A stretch of DNA of 25,188 nt, from contig JBFMHA010000054.1 in NCBI GenBank assembly GCA_040753075.1, positions 1-25,188 on the forward strand, read 5' to 3'. Source of the DNA: UBA6814 sp040753075 (GTDB lineage Bacteria > Desulfobacterota > Desulfovibrionia > Desulfovibrionales > Desulfovibrionaceae). A program made the translations under genes and the position numbers. Positions within the stretch are counted from its first letter, which is position 1. Each line of letters begins with the position of its first letter. Below the pieces are notes generated by a model. The model did not search any database. It was not told the DNA's origin and saw nothing but the letters and a program-made list of their open reading frames with translations. Positions 16,711 through 23,684 of the stretch are shown piece by piece.

Positions 16711-16983
16711 ATGCGACGACTCGCCTGTCTCGCCTCGATGCTGCTCCTCTGTGCGACCGCGGCCGCGGCCGCCGAGGACATGGGGGCCAAGGTGGCCTCG
16801 GCCTGCTCCTCCTGCCACGCCGTGGGCCGGGTCTGCGGCAAGCTCGGCAACGACCAGGCCTACTGGCGGGAGACCGTCTCCCGCATGGCCGACAACGGGG
16901 CCCAGGTCGCCGGAGGCGAGGTCGGCCCCATGGCCGCCTACCTGGCCGGCCTTGCCCGGGGCAACGCCCCGTTCTGCAAGTAG
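16711..16983 (+). CDS. Small periplasmic monoheme c-type cytochrome
   Basis: This 90-residue protein has a signal peptide (MRRLACLASMLLLC...AAAAA, cleavage near residue 21) and one heme-attachment motif CSSCH (Cys32, Cys35, His36). Met59 (SRMADNGA) or Met74 (GPMAAYLAG) could be the sixth iron ligand. Two further cysteines, Cys42 and Cys89, could form a disulfide tying the C-terminus to the heme loop; this is inference. The WRETVSRM...GA...MAAYLAGL pattern resembles short class I cytochrome domains. AGGGAG (16698-16703) marks this ATG; an ATG at 16672 would place 13 polar residues before the signal peptide. Its redox partner is unknown. Heme attachment would be done by the Ccm system seen at the left end. 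Confidence 0.85.
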   Translation: MRRLACLASMLLLCATAAAAAEDMGAKVASACSSCHAVGRVCGKLGNDQAYWRETVSRMADNGAQVAGGEVGPMAAYLAGLARGNAPFCK

Positions 16984-16992
16984 AGGATTGCC

Positions 16993-17313
16993 ATGCCGCA
17001 GGTCTTCGTCTACATGACGGCCGCGTCCGCGGACGAGGCCGCGCGCATCGGCCGCGCCCTGGTGGAGCGCCGCCTGGCCGCCTGCGTCAACGTGCTCGGG
17101 CCCATCCGCTCCTTCTACTGGTGGGACGGCAAGGTCCAGGACGACGCGGAGGCGGCCTTGGTGGCCAAGACCCGGGCCGAACTGGTCCCGGAGCTCACCG
17201 CCGCGGTCAAGTCCCTGCACTCCTACAGCGTGCCCTGCGTGGCCGCCCTGCCCGTCGCGGACGGCAATCCCGACTTCCTGGCCTGGATCGAGGCCGAAAC
17301 CTCCAAGCCCTGA
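16993..17313 (+). CDS. cutA: CutA1 divalent-cation tolerance protein
   Basis: CutA1 is a small trimeric, ferredoxin-like protein first linked to copper tolerance; its real function is still debated. The 106-residue protein has the full signature set: LVERRLAACVNVLGPIRSFYWWDGKV (about residues 24-49), VAKTRAELV, and LHSYSVPCVAALPV followed by FLAWIEAET. GAGGA precedes the ATG, nine bases after the cytochrome stop. The adenosine-kinase-like gene starts nine bases after its own stop, so the three genes are probably one transcript. Confidence 0.93.
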   Translation: MPQVFVYMTAASADEAARIGRALVERRLAACVNVLGPIRSFYWWDGKVQDDAEAALVAKTRAELVPELTAAVKSLHSYSVPCVAALPVADGNPDFLAWIEAETSKP

Positions 17314-17322
17314 AGGACCCCC

Positions 17323-18252
17323 ATGCGCATCTACGTCTCCGGCTCCCTGGCCTTCGACCGCATCATGAGCTTCCCCGGCAGGTTCTCGGACCACATCCTG
17401 CCGGACAAGATCCACATCCTGAACGTCTGCTTCCTGGTCAACGGCCTGGACGAGCGCTTCGGCGGCACCGCGGGCAACATCGCCTACTCCCTGGCCCTGC
17501 TCGGGGAGAAGCCGGTCATCGTGTCCAGCGGGGGCAAGGACTTCGGCCCCTACGCCGAGCGCCTGGAGAAGCTGGGCCTGTCCCTGGAGGGCGTGCGCCG
17601 GGTGGAGGACGAGTTCACCGCCGGGGCCTACATCACCACCGACCAGTCGGACAACCAGATCACCGGCTTCAATCCCGGGGCCATGAAGCACAAGTCCGGG
17701 TACAAGCCGGACCCCGGGCAGGAGCCGGCCCTGGCCATCGTGTCCCCGGGCAACCTGCAGGACATGCTGGACTACCCCGCGGCCTACCGCAAGCAGGGCA
17801 TCCCCTACATCTTCGACCCGGGCCAGAACATCACCGCGCTCACCGGCGACCAGCTGCTCGGGGCCATCAACGGCTCCCGCGCCCTGGTCACCAACGACTA
17901 CGAACTGCAGCTCATCATGAACGCCACGGGCAGGACCCGGGAGGAGCTGCTGGGCCTCACCCAGGCCCTGGTCACCACCCTGGGCGAGCACGGCTCGGTG
18001 GTGGCCGAGGCGGGCAAGGAGACCCGGATCAAGCCGGCCAAGGCGAAGAAGGTGTCCGATCCCACCGGCGCGGGCGACGCCTTCCGGGCCGGGCTCCTCA
18101 AGGGCCTGGTCCTGGGCCGCAGCCTGGCCGACGCCGCGCTCCTGGGCTCCGCCTGCGCGGTCTGGTGCGTGGAGCAACTGGGCACCCAGGAGCACGCCTT
18201 CACCGAGGCCGAGTTCTGGGCCCGGCACAAGGAGAACTTCGGGGGCGTTTGA
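17323..18252 (+). CDS. PfkB-family kinase, probable adenosine kinase
   Basis: This is a 309-residue ribokinase/PfkB-fold sugar kinase. The glycine-rich substrate motif is FGGTAGNIAYSLALLG (about residues 46-61). The ATP and catalytic motif is DPTGAGDAFRAG with the catalytic base Asp252. The N-terminal sequence MRIYVSGSLAFDRIMSFPGRF and the overall layout match the bacterial adenosine-kinase branch often annotated in actinobacteria and deltaproteobacteria, so AMP formation from adenosine is the most likely reaction. Ribose or another nucleoside cannot be excluded. In sulfate reducers and other methylating cells, adenosine also arises from S-adenosylhomocysteine, which could explain the gene. 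Shine-Dalgarno AAGGA precedes the ATG. Confidence 0.85.
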   Translation: MRIYVSGSLAFDRIMSFPGRFSDHILPDKIHILNVCFLVNGLDERFGGTAGNIAYSLALLGEKPVIVSSGGKDFGPYAERLEKLGLSLEGVRRVEDEFTAGAYITTDQSDNQITGFNPGAMKHKSGYKPDPGQEPALAIVSPGNLQDMLDYPAAYRKQGIPYIFDPGQNITALTGDQLLGAINGSRALVTNDYELQLIMNATGRTREELLGLTQALVTTLGEHGSVVAEAGKETRIKPAKAKKVSDPTGAGDAFRAGLLKGLVLGRSLADAALLGSACAVWCVEQLGTQEHAFTEAEFWARHKENFGGV

Positions 18253-18296
18253 TCCTCGACGGTCCGACCGGTTCGCGCCGGTTCGCGGGAGGACCC

Positions 18297-19391
18297 ATGA
18301 TCGACCTGACCCTGGAGAACCTGGAGCGCTATCTCAAGAAAGCCCTGGGCGCGGGGACCCGGCTCACCGGCGTGGGGACACTGGGCGACCTCTCGGGCCA
18401 GGGCATGAAGGAGTTCGGCTACGGCAAGCCGCTGCTCCTGGCCTACGAGCGCCAGGGCCAGGCCGGCCAGGCCGTGCTCTCGGTCATGCGCGGGGACCGC
18501 TACGGCCACCAGGACTACTGGGACCGGGCCCGCGTCCTGCTCTTCCAGTACGAGGCCGGCCGGACCATGGAGCGCCACGCCCGGCCCCTGGCCGTGGGCT
18601 ACGTGGACAGCTCCGGGGCGCTGCGGCCCCTCAGGGACCCGGCCGAGTTCTTCCTGCTCACCGAGAAGGTGTCGGGCCACGACTACTACCTGGACCTGGA
18701 GCGCATACGGGGCAAGGCCGGCCGGGAGGGCCTGTTCCGCTCCGCGGACCTGGAGCAGGTGCGCCGCTTCGCCCGCTGGCTGGCCCGGGTCCACGCCGAG
18801 AAGAAGGACGACCCGGACCGCTACATCCGCCGGGTGCGCAACCTGGTGGGCGACTGCGAGTGCTGCTTCGGCCTCGTCGACGGCTACCCGCACCCCTACG
18901 CCGAGTACCCGCCCGAGCGGTTCATGGCCCTGGAGAAGCGGCTGGTGGACTGGCGCTGGAAGCTCAAGGGCTACGCCCACCGCCTGGCCGCGGTGCACGG
19001 CGACTTCCATCCCTGGAACGTGCTGGTGCAGGAGGGCGGGGAGTTCGCGGTGCTGGACCGCAGCCGGGGCGAGTGGGGCGAGCCCGCCGACGACCTGGCC
19101 TGCATGAGCATCAACCTGCTCCTCTTCGGCCTGGGCGAGAAGCCGGTGGTGGAGGGGCGCTTCCTGAACATGTTCCTGGCCTTCTGGCAGGAGTACCTGG
19201 ACCTCACCGGCGACCAGGAGGCGCTGGAGGTGGCCGCGCCCTTCTTCGTGTTCCGCGCCCTGGTCATCGCCTCGCCCCAGTGGTACCCCCACCACCCGCC
19301 CGCGGTGCGGCAGGGGCTCTTCCGGCTCATGGAGAACGTGCTGGAGGACCGGCACTTCAACTACGCGGACATTACTAGTTATATGGAGTAG
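18297..19391 (+). CDS. Aminoglycoside-phosphotransferase-fold kinase, substrate unknown
   Basis: This 364-residue protein has the APH/choline-kinase fold. The catalytic loop (Brenner motif) HGDFHPWNVL is at 234-243. The magnesium-binding segment VLDRSRGEWGEPADDLA starts near 253, with Asp254. The acidic residue usually found two positions later is Ser256, a possible change in metal binding. GGGAGGA precedes the ATG; the open frame running far upstream overlaps real genes in another frame and is ignored. It follows the PfkB gene by 44 bases and precedes a CysC-like kinase, and I suspect the two kinases work in one pathway. Members of this fold phosphorylate many small molecules, so antibiotic resistance should not be assumed. 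Confidence 0.82.
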   Translation: MIDLTLENLERYLKKALGAGTRLTGVGTLGDLSGQGMKEFGYGKPLLLAYERQGQAGQAVLSVMRGDRYGHQDYWDRARVLLFQYEAGRTMERHARPLAVGYVDSSGALRPLRDPAEFFLLTEKVSGHDYYLDLERIRGKAGREGLFRSADLEQVRRFARWLARVHAEKKDDPDRYIRRVRNLVGDCECCFGLVDGYPHPYAEYPPERFMALEKRLVDWRWKLKGYAHRLAAVHGDFHPWNVLVQEGGEFAVLDRSRGEWGEPADDLACMSINLLLFGLGEKPVVEGRFLNMFLAFWQEYLDLTGDQEALEVAAPFFVFRALVIASPQWYPHHPPAVRQGLFRLMENVLEDRHFNYADITSYME

Positions 19392-19471
19392 GGCCGTTCT
19401 GCCGTGTCACGCGTTGTGCAGGCTGCGCCGCACAATCCGCGCCACGGCCCGGTGAAAACCGGGGTTTCCCC
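19391..19471 (+). other. Structured RNA region upstream of the CysC-like kinase gene
   Basis: Several stems are nested or adjacent here: GGGCCGT (19391-19397) with ACGGCCC (19444-19450), enclosing CGCGTTGTGC (19410-19419) with GCACAA (19430-19435) and CGCG (19438-19441). Then come CCGGT-GAAA-ACCGG (19449-19462) and GGGG-TTT-CCCC (19461-19471). There is no T tract, so it is not a plain terminator. No known RNA family is recognised. Confidence 0.45.
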
Positions 19472-19552
19472 TGGCGGGGGGCCGGGAAGAGGCGCACCGC
19501 GCTGTCTGCTCCCGGGATTTCGCGATGAACCGGGAAAGAACCGGGAGGGACC

Positions 19553-20149
19553 ATGGGCGAGGGCTTTGCGGTCTGGGTGGTGGGCCTGCCCGGCTCGGGC
19601 AAGAGCAACCTGGCCCGCTCGGTCGCGGTCGCGCTGGGGGAGTGGGGCTTCGACCCGGTCCACCTCCAGATGGACGAGCGCCGCAAGGTGTACTTCCCCG
19701 AGCCCAGGTACACGTCCGAAGAGCGGGAGGCCGCGTACCGGATGTTCGCCGAGGAGGCCGCGGCCCTGGTGCAGGAGGGCCGCGCCGTGGTCATGGACGG
19801 CTCGGCCTACAAGGCCGCGTTCCGCGACTACGCCCGCTCCCTGATCCCCAGGTTCTGCGAGATCCACGTCCAGTGCTCGCTCGAAGCGGCCATGGCCCGC
19901 GAAGCCAAGCGCCCCCAGGGCCTGGTCATGGCCGGCCTCTACCAGAAGGCCCTGGAGCGCCAGGCCACGGGCAAGGACTTCCCCGGCCTCGGCCAAGTCA
20001 TCGGCGTGGACGTGCCCTTCGAGGAGAATCCCCAAGCCGAGTGCGTTATCAACAACGAGCACATTCCCAAGCAGGAGACCCGGGAGCGGGCGCTGGACTT
20101 CCTCCGCTCCTGGCTCGCGGATTCCCGCTTGACCCCGCAGGCCGGATGA
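19553..20149 (+). CDS. CysC-like P-loop kinase (adenylylsulfate-kinase family, substrate uncertain)
   Basis: This 198-residue P-loop kinase resembles APS kinase (CysC). Walker A is GLPGSGKS (11-18). The C-terminal half has CysC-like sequence: VQCSLEAAMARE, GLYQKALERQ, GVDVPFEENPQAECVIN. However, the APS-binding landmarks differ. The DGDNxR segment is replaced by MDERR (40-44), and the FS..DRxENIRR helix by TSEEREAAYRM (54-64). I infer that the substrate may not be APS. Dissimilatory sulfate reducers use APS directly, which fits a changed role. GGGAGG (19543-19548) gives the start. It sits between an APH-fold kinase and miaB, with a structured leader in front. Confidence 0.75.
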   Translation: MGEGFAVWVVGLPGSGKSNLARSVAVALGEWGFDPVHLQMDERRKVYFPEPRYTSEEREAAYRMFAEEAAALVQEGRAVVMDGSAYKAAFRDYARSLIPRFCEIHVQCSLEAAMAREAKRPQGLVMAGLYQKALERQATGKDFPGLGQVIGVDVPFEENPQAECVINNEHIPKQETRERALDFLRSWLADSRLTPQAG

Positions 20150-20164
20150 TTATTGTCCCGGCCC

Positions 20165-21538
20165 ATGCGCTTTCACGTCATCACCTTCGGCTGCCAGATG
20201 AACGTCCACGAGTCGGACTGGATCTCCCGCGCGCTTGCGGCGCGGGGGTGGTCGGTCGCGGCCGAGGACGAGGCCCTGGCCATCGTGGTCAACACCTGCT
20301 CGGTGCGGGACAAGCCCGAGCAGAAGGTCTACAGCCTGCTGGGCCGGCTGGCCCCCTACGCGGCCGCCGACCCCCGGGTGTTCGTGGCCGTGGGCGGGTG
20401 CGTGGCCCAGCAGGTGGGGCGCGGGCTTCTGGACCGCTTCCCCTTCGTGCGCCTGGTCTTCGGCACGGACCAGGTCCACCGGGTTCCCGAGACCCTGGAC
20501 CAGCTCGCCGAGGACCCCTCCCTGCGCCTGGCCCTGCTGGACTTCGGCCACGCCCTGGCCGAGCGCGCCCCGGTGTTCGACGCCGGCCCCCAGAGCTACG
20601 CGCCGGGGCAGGCCTACGTGTCCATCATGCAGGGCTGCGACAACTTCTGCACCTACTGCATCGTGCCCTTCACCCGGGGCCGCCAGAAGTCCCGGGCGAG
20701 CGGGGCGGTCCTCGACGAGTGCCGGGCCCTGGCGGAGCGCGGGGTGCGGGAGATCACCCTCCTGGGCCAGAACGTGAACTCCTACGGCCGCGACAAGCAC
20801 GGGGACGGAACCACCTTCGCCCAACTCCTGCGGCAGGTGGCGGCCATCCCGGGCCTGGCGCGCCTGCGCTTCACCACCTCCCACCCCCGGGACCTGGGGC
20901 CGGACGTGGTGGCGGCGTTCGCCGACCTGTCCGTGCTTTGTCCGTCCCTGCATTTGCCACTCCAGGCCGGTTCGGATAGAGTGTTGAAACGGATGGGCCG
21001 GGGCTACGGCCTGGCGCGCTACCTTGACCTGGTGCGCGACCTGCGCGCGGCCCGGCCGGACCTGGCCCTGACCACGGACCTCATCGTGGGCTTCCCCGGG
21101 GAGACCGAGGAGGAGTTCGCGGCCACCCTGGACGCCATGCGGGCCGCCAACTTCGAGTCCAGCTTCTCCTTCGCCTATTCCGACCGGCCCGGCGCCCGGG
21201 CCGAGCGCATGGAGGGCAAGCTGGACCAGGCGGTCAAGCTGGAGCGGCTCGCCCGCCTGCAGGCCCTGCAGGAGGAGCTGACCGCCCGCGCCCTGGCCGG
21301 CCGGGTGGGAGCCGTGGCCGAGGTCCTGGCGGAAGGAGAGAGCGTGAAGCAGGACCCGGCGGCCCCCCGCTCCTGGCGGGGCCGCGACGCGCACGGCCGG
21401 GTGGTGAACTTCGCCTTCCCCGGCCCGCAGCCGGCCCCCTCCCTGGCGGCGAACCTGGCTGGTGCACTGGTGGAAGTCCGCATCCTGGAAGCCAAGAAAC
21501 ACTCCCTGCGGGGAGAGGCGGTGGGCGAACCATGGTAG
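20165..21538 (+). CDS. miaB: tRNA methylthiotransferase MiaB
   Basis: MiaB is a radical-SAM enzyme that adds the methylthio group to i6A37 of tRNA. The 457-residue protein has the N-terminal UPF0004 domain with three cluster cysteines, Cys10 (GCQMN), Cys45 (NTCSVRDKPEQK) and Cys79 (GGCVAQQ). The radical-SAM triad is Cys158, Cys162 and Cys165 (GCDNFCTYCIVPFTRGR). The C-terminal TRAM domain (about 380-450) binds RNA. The motif SVRDKPEQK favours MiaB over MtaB or RimO. A TTG at 20153 would add four residues; I prefer the ATG, which aligns with the usual MiaB N-terminus. The Shine-Dalgarno is poor. Its end overlaps the next gene by seven bases. Confidence 0.95.
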   Translation: MRFHVITFGCQMNVHESDWISRALAARGWSVAAEDEALAIVVNTCSVRDKPEQKVYSLLGRLAPYAAADPRVFVAVGGCVAQQVGRGLLDRFPFVRLVFGTDQVHRVPETLDQLAEDPSLRLALLDFGHALAERAPVFDAGPQSYAPGQAYVSIMQGCDNFCTYCIVPFTRGRQKSRASGAVLDECRALAERGVREITLLGQNVNSYGRDKHGDGTTFAQLLRQVAAIPGLARLRFTTSHPRDLGPDVVAAFADLSVLCPSLHLPLQAGSDRVLKRMGRGYGLARYLDLVRDLRAARPDLALTTDLIVGFPGETEEEFAATLDAMRAANFESSFSFAYSDRPGARAERMEGKLDQAVKLERLARLQALQEELTARALAGRVGAVAEVLAEGESVKQDPAAPRSWRGRDAHGRVVNFAFPGPQPAPSLAANLAGALVEVRILEAKKHSLRGEAVGEPW

Positions 21539-22020
21539 AAATGAAGGTCTTCGGCCTGGCCCTGGACGAGCAGTCCCAGGTGCCGGTGCTGGTGCTCAAG
21601 GACGGCGCGGGCGAGAAGGTCCTGCCCATCTGGATCGGGGCCATGGAGGCCATGGCCATATCCCTGGCCCTGAACGAGGTGGCCCTGCCCCGGCCCATGA
21701 CCCACGACCTGCTCCTGCTGTGCATCGGCGGCCTGGACGCCGAGGTGCGTCGGGTGGAGGTGGTGCGCCTGGAGGAGGGCACCTACTACGCCGAGATCGA
21801 GGTCCTCCAGGGCGAGAAGGTCAAGCGCATCGACTCCCGCCCCTCGGACGCCATCGCCCTGGCCCTGCGGGCCAAGGCCCCCATCTTCGTGGCCGAGGCC
21901 ATCCTCGAGGAGGTGGCCAAGGAGGGCAAGGCCACCCCGGTGCTCAAGACCGAGGAGGCCGAGAAGTGGAACGAGATGCTGGAGCGCTTCTCCGACGACG
22001 AAACCAAGTACAAGATGTGA
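21532..22020 (+). CDS. Bifunctional nuclease family protein (DUF151)
   Basis: This 162-residue protein belongs to the bifunctional nuclease (BFN/DUF151) family, whose plant members cut both DNA and RNA. The family pattern is clear: VPVLVLKD..GEKVLPIWIGAMEAMAISLALNEV (about residues 17-50), RPMTHDLL, and the end-of-domain RIDSRPSDAIALALRAKAPIFVAEAILEE. The ATG lies inside the end of miaB, so translation is probably coupled. A polar tail of about 30 residues follows the domain. The activity of bacterial members, and any functional link to MiaB, is not established as far as I know. Confidence 0.92.
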   Translation: MVEMKVFGLALDEQSQVPVLVLKDGAGEKVLPIWIGAMEAMAISLALNEVALPRPMTHDLLLLCIGGLDAEVRRVEVVRLEEGTYYAEIEVLQGEKVKRIDSRPSDAIALALRAKAPIFVAEAILEEVAKEGKATPVLKTEEAEKWNEMLERFSDDETKYKM

Positions 22021-22030
22021 GCGGCCGCCC

Positions 22031-22678
22031 GTGATCGACCTGCACACCCACACCACCTTCTCCGACGGCGCGCTCATCCCGGCCGAGGCCGCGCGCCGGG
22101 CCAAGGCCGCGGGCTACGCGGCCATGGCCTTCACCGACCACGCCGACGCCAGCAACCTGGAGCTCATCCTGGCCAACGTCTCCAAGGTGGCCGGGACCTA
22201 CGGCCCCTACGCGGGCATCGACCTGTTCTGCGGGGTGGAGCTGACCCACGTGCCGCCCGGCCTCATCCCGGACCTGGTGCGCCGGGCCCGCTCCCTGGGC
22301 GCGCAACTGGTGGTGGTGCACGGCGAGACCGTGGTGGAGCCGGTGGAGCGGGGCGCCAACCTGGCGGCCATCGAGGCCGGCTGCGACATCCTGGCCCACC
22401 CCGGGCTCATCACCCCGGAAGAGGTGAAGCTGGCCGCCGAGAAAGGCGTGTACCTGGAGATCACCACCCGCAAGGGGCACAGCCTGACCAACGGCCACGT
22501 GGCGGCCCTGGCCCGTCAGTTCGGGGCGCGGCTGGTCATCAACAACGACGCCCACGAGCCCGGGGACTTCGTGTCCCGCACCCTGCGCCGGGCCGCGGCC
22601 CTGGGCGCGGGGCTCTCGGAAGAGGAGTTCCTGGCCGCCGAGGCCAATTCCCGCGAACTGCTGCGCAACATCCCCTAG
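22031..22678 (+). CDS. PHP-domain phosphoesterase, histidinol-phosphatase-like
   Basis: This 215-residue protein is a single PHP domain. Metal-binding motifs are in order: DLHTHTTFSDG (3-13), FTDHAD (near 35), CGVEL (near 73), VVVHGE (near 97), ILAHPGL (near 120) and NNDAHEP (near 175). PHP domains hydrolyse phosphate esters with two or three metal ions. Short, free-standing members are often annotated as histidinol phosphatase (HisK type). Because HisB here lacks its own phosphatase domain, a separate histidinol phosphatase is needed somewhere, but the gene is not next to the his genes and the substrate is unproven. It starts at GTG ten bases after the DUF151 stop, with only a weak Shine-Dalgarno. 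Confidence 0.85.
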   Translation: MIDLHTHTTFSDGALIPAEAARRAKAAGYAAMAFTDHADASNLELILANVSKVAGTYGPYAGIDLFCGVELTHVPPGLIPDLVRRARSLGAQLVVVHGETVVEPVERGANLAAIEAGCDILAHPGLITPEEVKLAAEKGVYLEITTRKGHSLTNGHVAALARQFGARLVINNDAHEPGDFVSRTLRRAAALGAGLSEEEFLAAEANSRELLRNIP

Positions 22679-22707
22679 CGTCGCATCCTGGCCGGTCCGG
22701 GCCGGTG

Positions 22708-22736
22708 TTGACAAGATTGCAGGCGGAATCTACACA
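22708..22736 (+). promoter_or_regulatory. Sigma70-type promoter of the sirtuin gene
   Basis: A consensus -35 TTGACA (22708-22713) is followed after 17 bases by TACACA (22731-22736). The region downstream (ACTTTTCTTCAG) is unusually AT-rich for this genome. The sirtuin ATG is about 45 bases downstream. Confidence 0.58.
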
Positions 22737-22781
22737 CTTTTCTTCAGATCGTAGCACCCGGCGCGGCCGGGGGAGATCGTC

Positions 22782-23540
22782 ATGCACGAGTCATGGCAGT
22801 CCGGTTGCGTCGAGGCGGCCCGGCTCCTGGCCGGGGCGCGCAAGGCCGTGGCCCTGACCGGGGCGGGCGTGTCCGTGCCCAGCGGCATCCCGGACTTCCG
22901 CAGCCCGGGCGGGCTGTGGACCCGCTTCGATCCCATGCGGGTGGCCACGGCCGCGGCCCTGCGCAACGATCCCGCGGCGGTCTGGGAGTTCATGACCGCG
23001 GCCCTGGACCTCTTCGGCCAGGCCCGGCCCAATCCGGCCCACGCGGCCCTGGCCGAACTGGAGCGCCGGGGCCGGCTGGCCGGCATCGTGACCCAGAACA
23101 TCGACGGCCTGCACCAGGCGGCGGGCTCCCGCGCGGTGGTGGAGTTCCACGGCAGCGCCGATCGGTTCTCCTGCATGGACTGCGGCCAGCCCCAGGCGCG
23201 GACCGCGCTGCCCGGGCTCCTGGCCCGGAGCGTTCCCCCGCGCTGCCCGGACTGCGGCGGGGCAGTGCGGCCGGACGTGGTCTTCTTCGGCGAGGGCATC
23301 CCCCGGGAGGCGCTGGCCGGCAGCGAGGAGCTCCTGGCCGGGGCGGACCTGGCCCTCATCGTGGGCACCTCGGGCGAGGTGGCGCCGGCCAACTACATCC
23401 CGTTCCGGGTGGCCCGGGCCGGGGGCGCGGTGGTGGAGGTCAACCTGGGCCCCACCGCCTACGGCAGCCTGGCCGACGTGCGCCTGGACGCGCCGGCCGA
23501 GGTGGTCCTGCCCCGCATCCTGGAGCTCCTGCCCGCCTGA
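22782..23540 (+). CDS. SIR2-family NAD-dependent protein deacylase (sirtuin)
   Basis: Sirtuins remove acyl groups from lysines using NAD+. The 252-residue protein has the Rossmann motif TGAGVSVPSGIPDFR (26-40), TQNIDGLH (about 104-111) and catalytic His123 (EFHGS). It has a four-cysteine zinc site (Cys131, Cys134, Cys155, Cys158), then RPDVVFFGE and VGTSGEVAPA. The Tyr-x-x-Arg pair that lets CobB/SIRT5-type enzymes accept succinyl groups seems absent: the aligned helix reads WEFMTAALDLF. Plain deacetylation is therefore more likely. GGGGGAG precedes the ATG. It appears to be its own unit, with a promoter in front and tolQ behind a 144-base gap. I see no acetyl-CoA synthetase next to it. Confidence 0.93.
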   Translation: MHESWQSGCVEAARLLAGARKAVALTGAGVSVPSGIPDFRSPGGLWTRFDPMRVATAAALRNDPAAVWEFMTAALDLFGQARPNPAHAALAELERRGRLAGIVTQNIDGLHQAAGSRAVVEFHGSADRFSCMDCGQPQARTALPGLLARSVPPRCPDCGGAVRPDVVFFGEGIPREALAGSEELLAGADLALIVGTSGEVAPANYIPFRVARAGGAVVEVNLGPTAYGSLADVRLDAPAEVVLPRILELLPA

Positions 23541-23541
23541 C

Positions 23542-23558
23542 GGCCCGCCGGGCGGGTC
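23542..23558 (+). other. GC inverted repeat after the sirtuin gene
   Basis: GGCCCGCC-G-GGCGGGTC is an inverted repeat with one G-U pair just after the stop. The tail (GTGCGGGGGGCTCTTTC) is T-poor, so terminator function is uncertain. A second inverted repeat, GGTCCCG (23602-23608) / CGGGACC (23630-23636), follows in the tolQ leader. Confidence 0.35.
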
Positions 23559-23684
23559 GTGCGGGGGGCTCTTTCATCCTCCGCAGAATTGGGCTAAAGG
23601 GGGTCCCGACTGCGACCGGGGAGCCGGGGCGGGACCGACACGCGGCTTCGGCTGCAGAACTGAGCGGACAACAGAGGACCGACG

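Noticed and set aside
16515..18296. Upstream extension of the APH-kinase frame (958 residues in total)
   Set aside because: It overlaps the cytochrome, cutA and PfkB genes in a different frame; the kinase has its own Shine-Dalgarno and ATG at 18297.
18297..19391. Antibiotic resistance gene (aminoglycoside phosphotransferase)
   Set aside because: Only the general kinase fold is shared; the neighbours are housekeeping-type genes and no mobile element is present.
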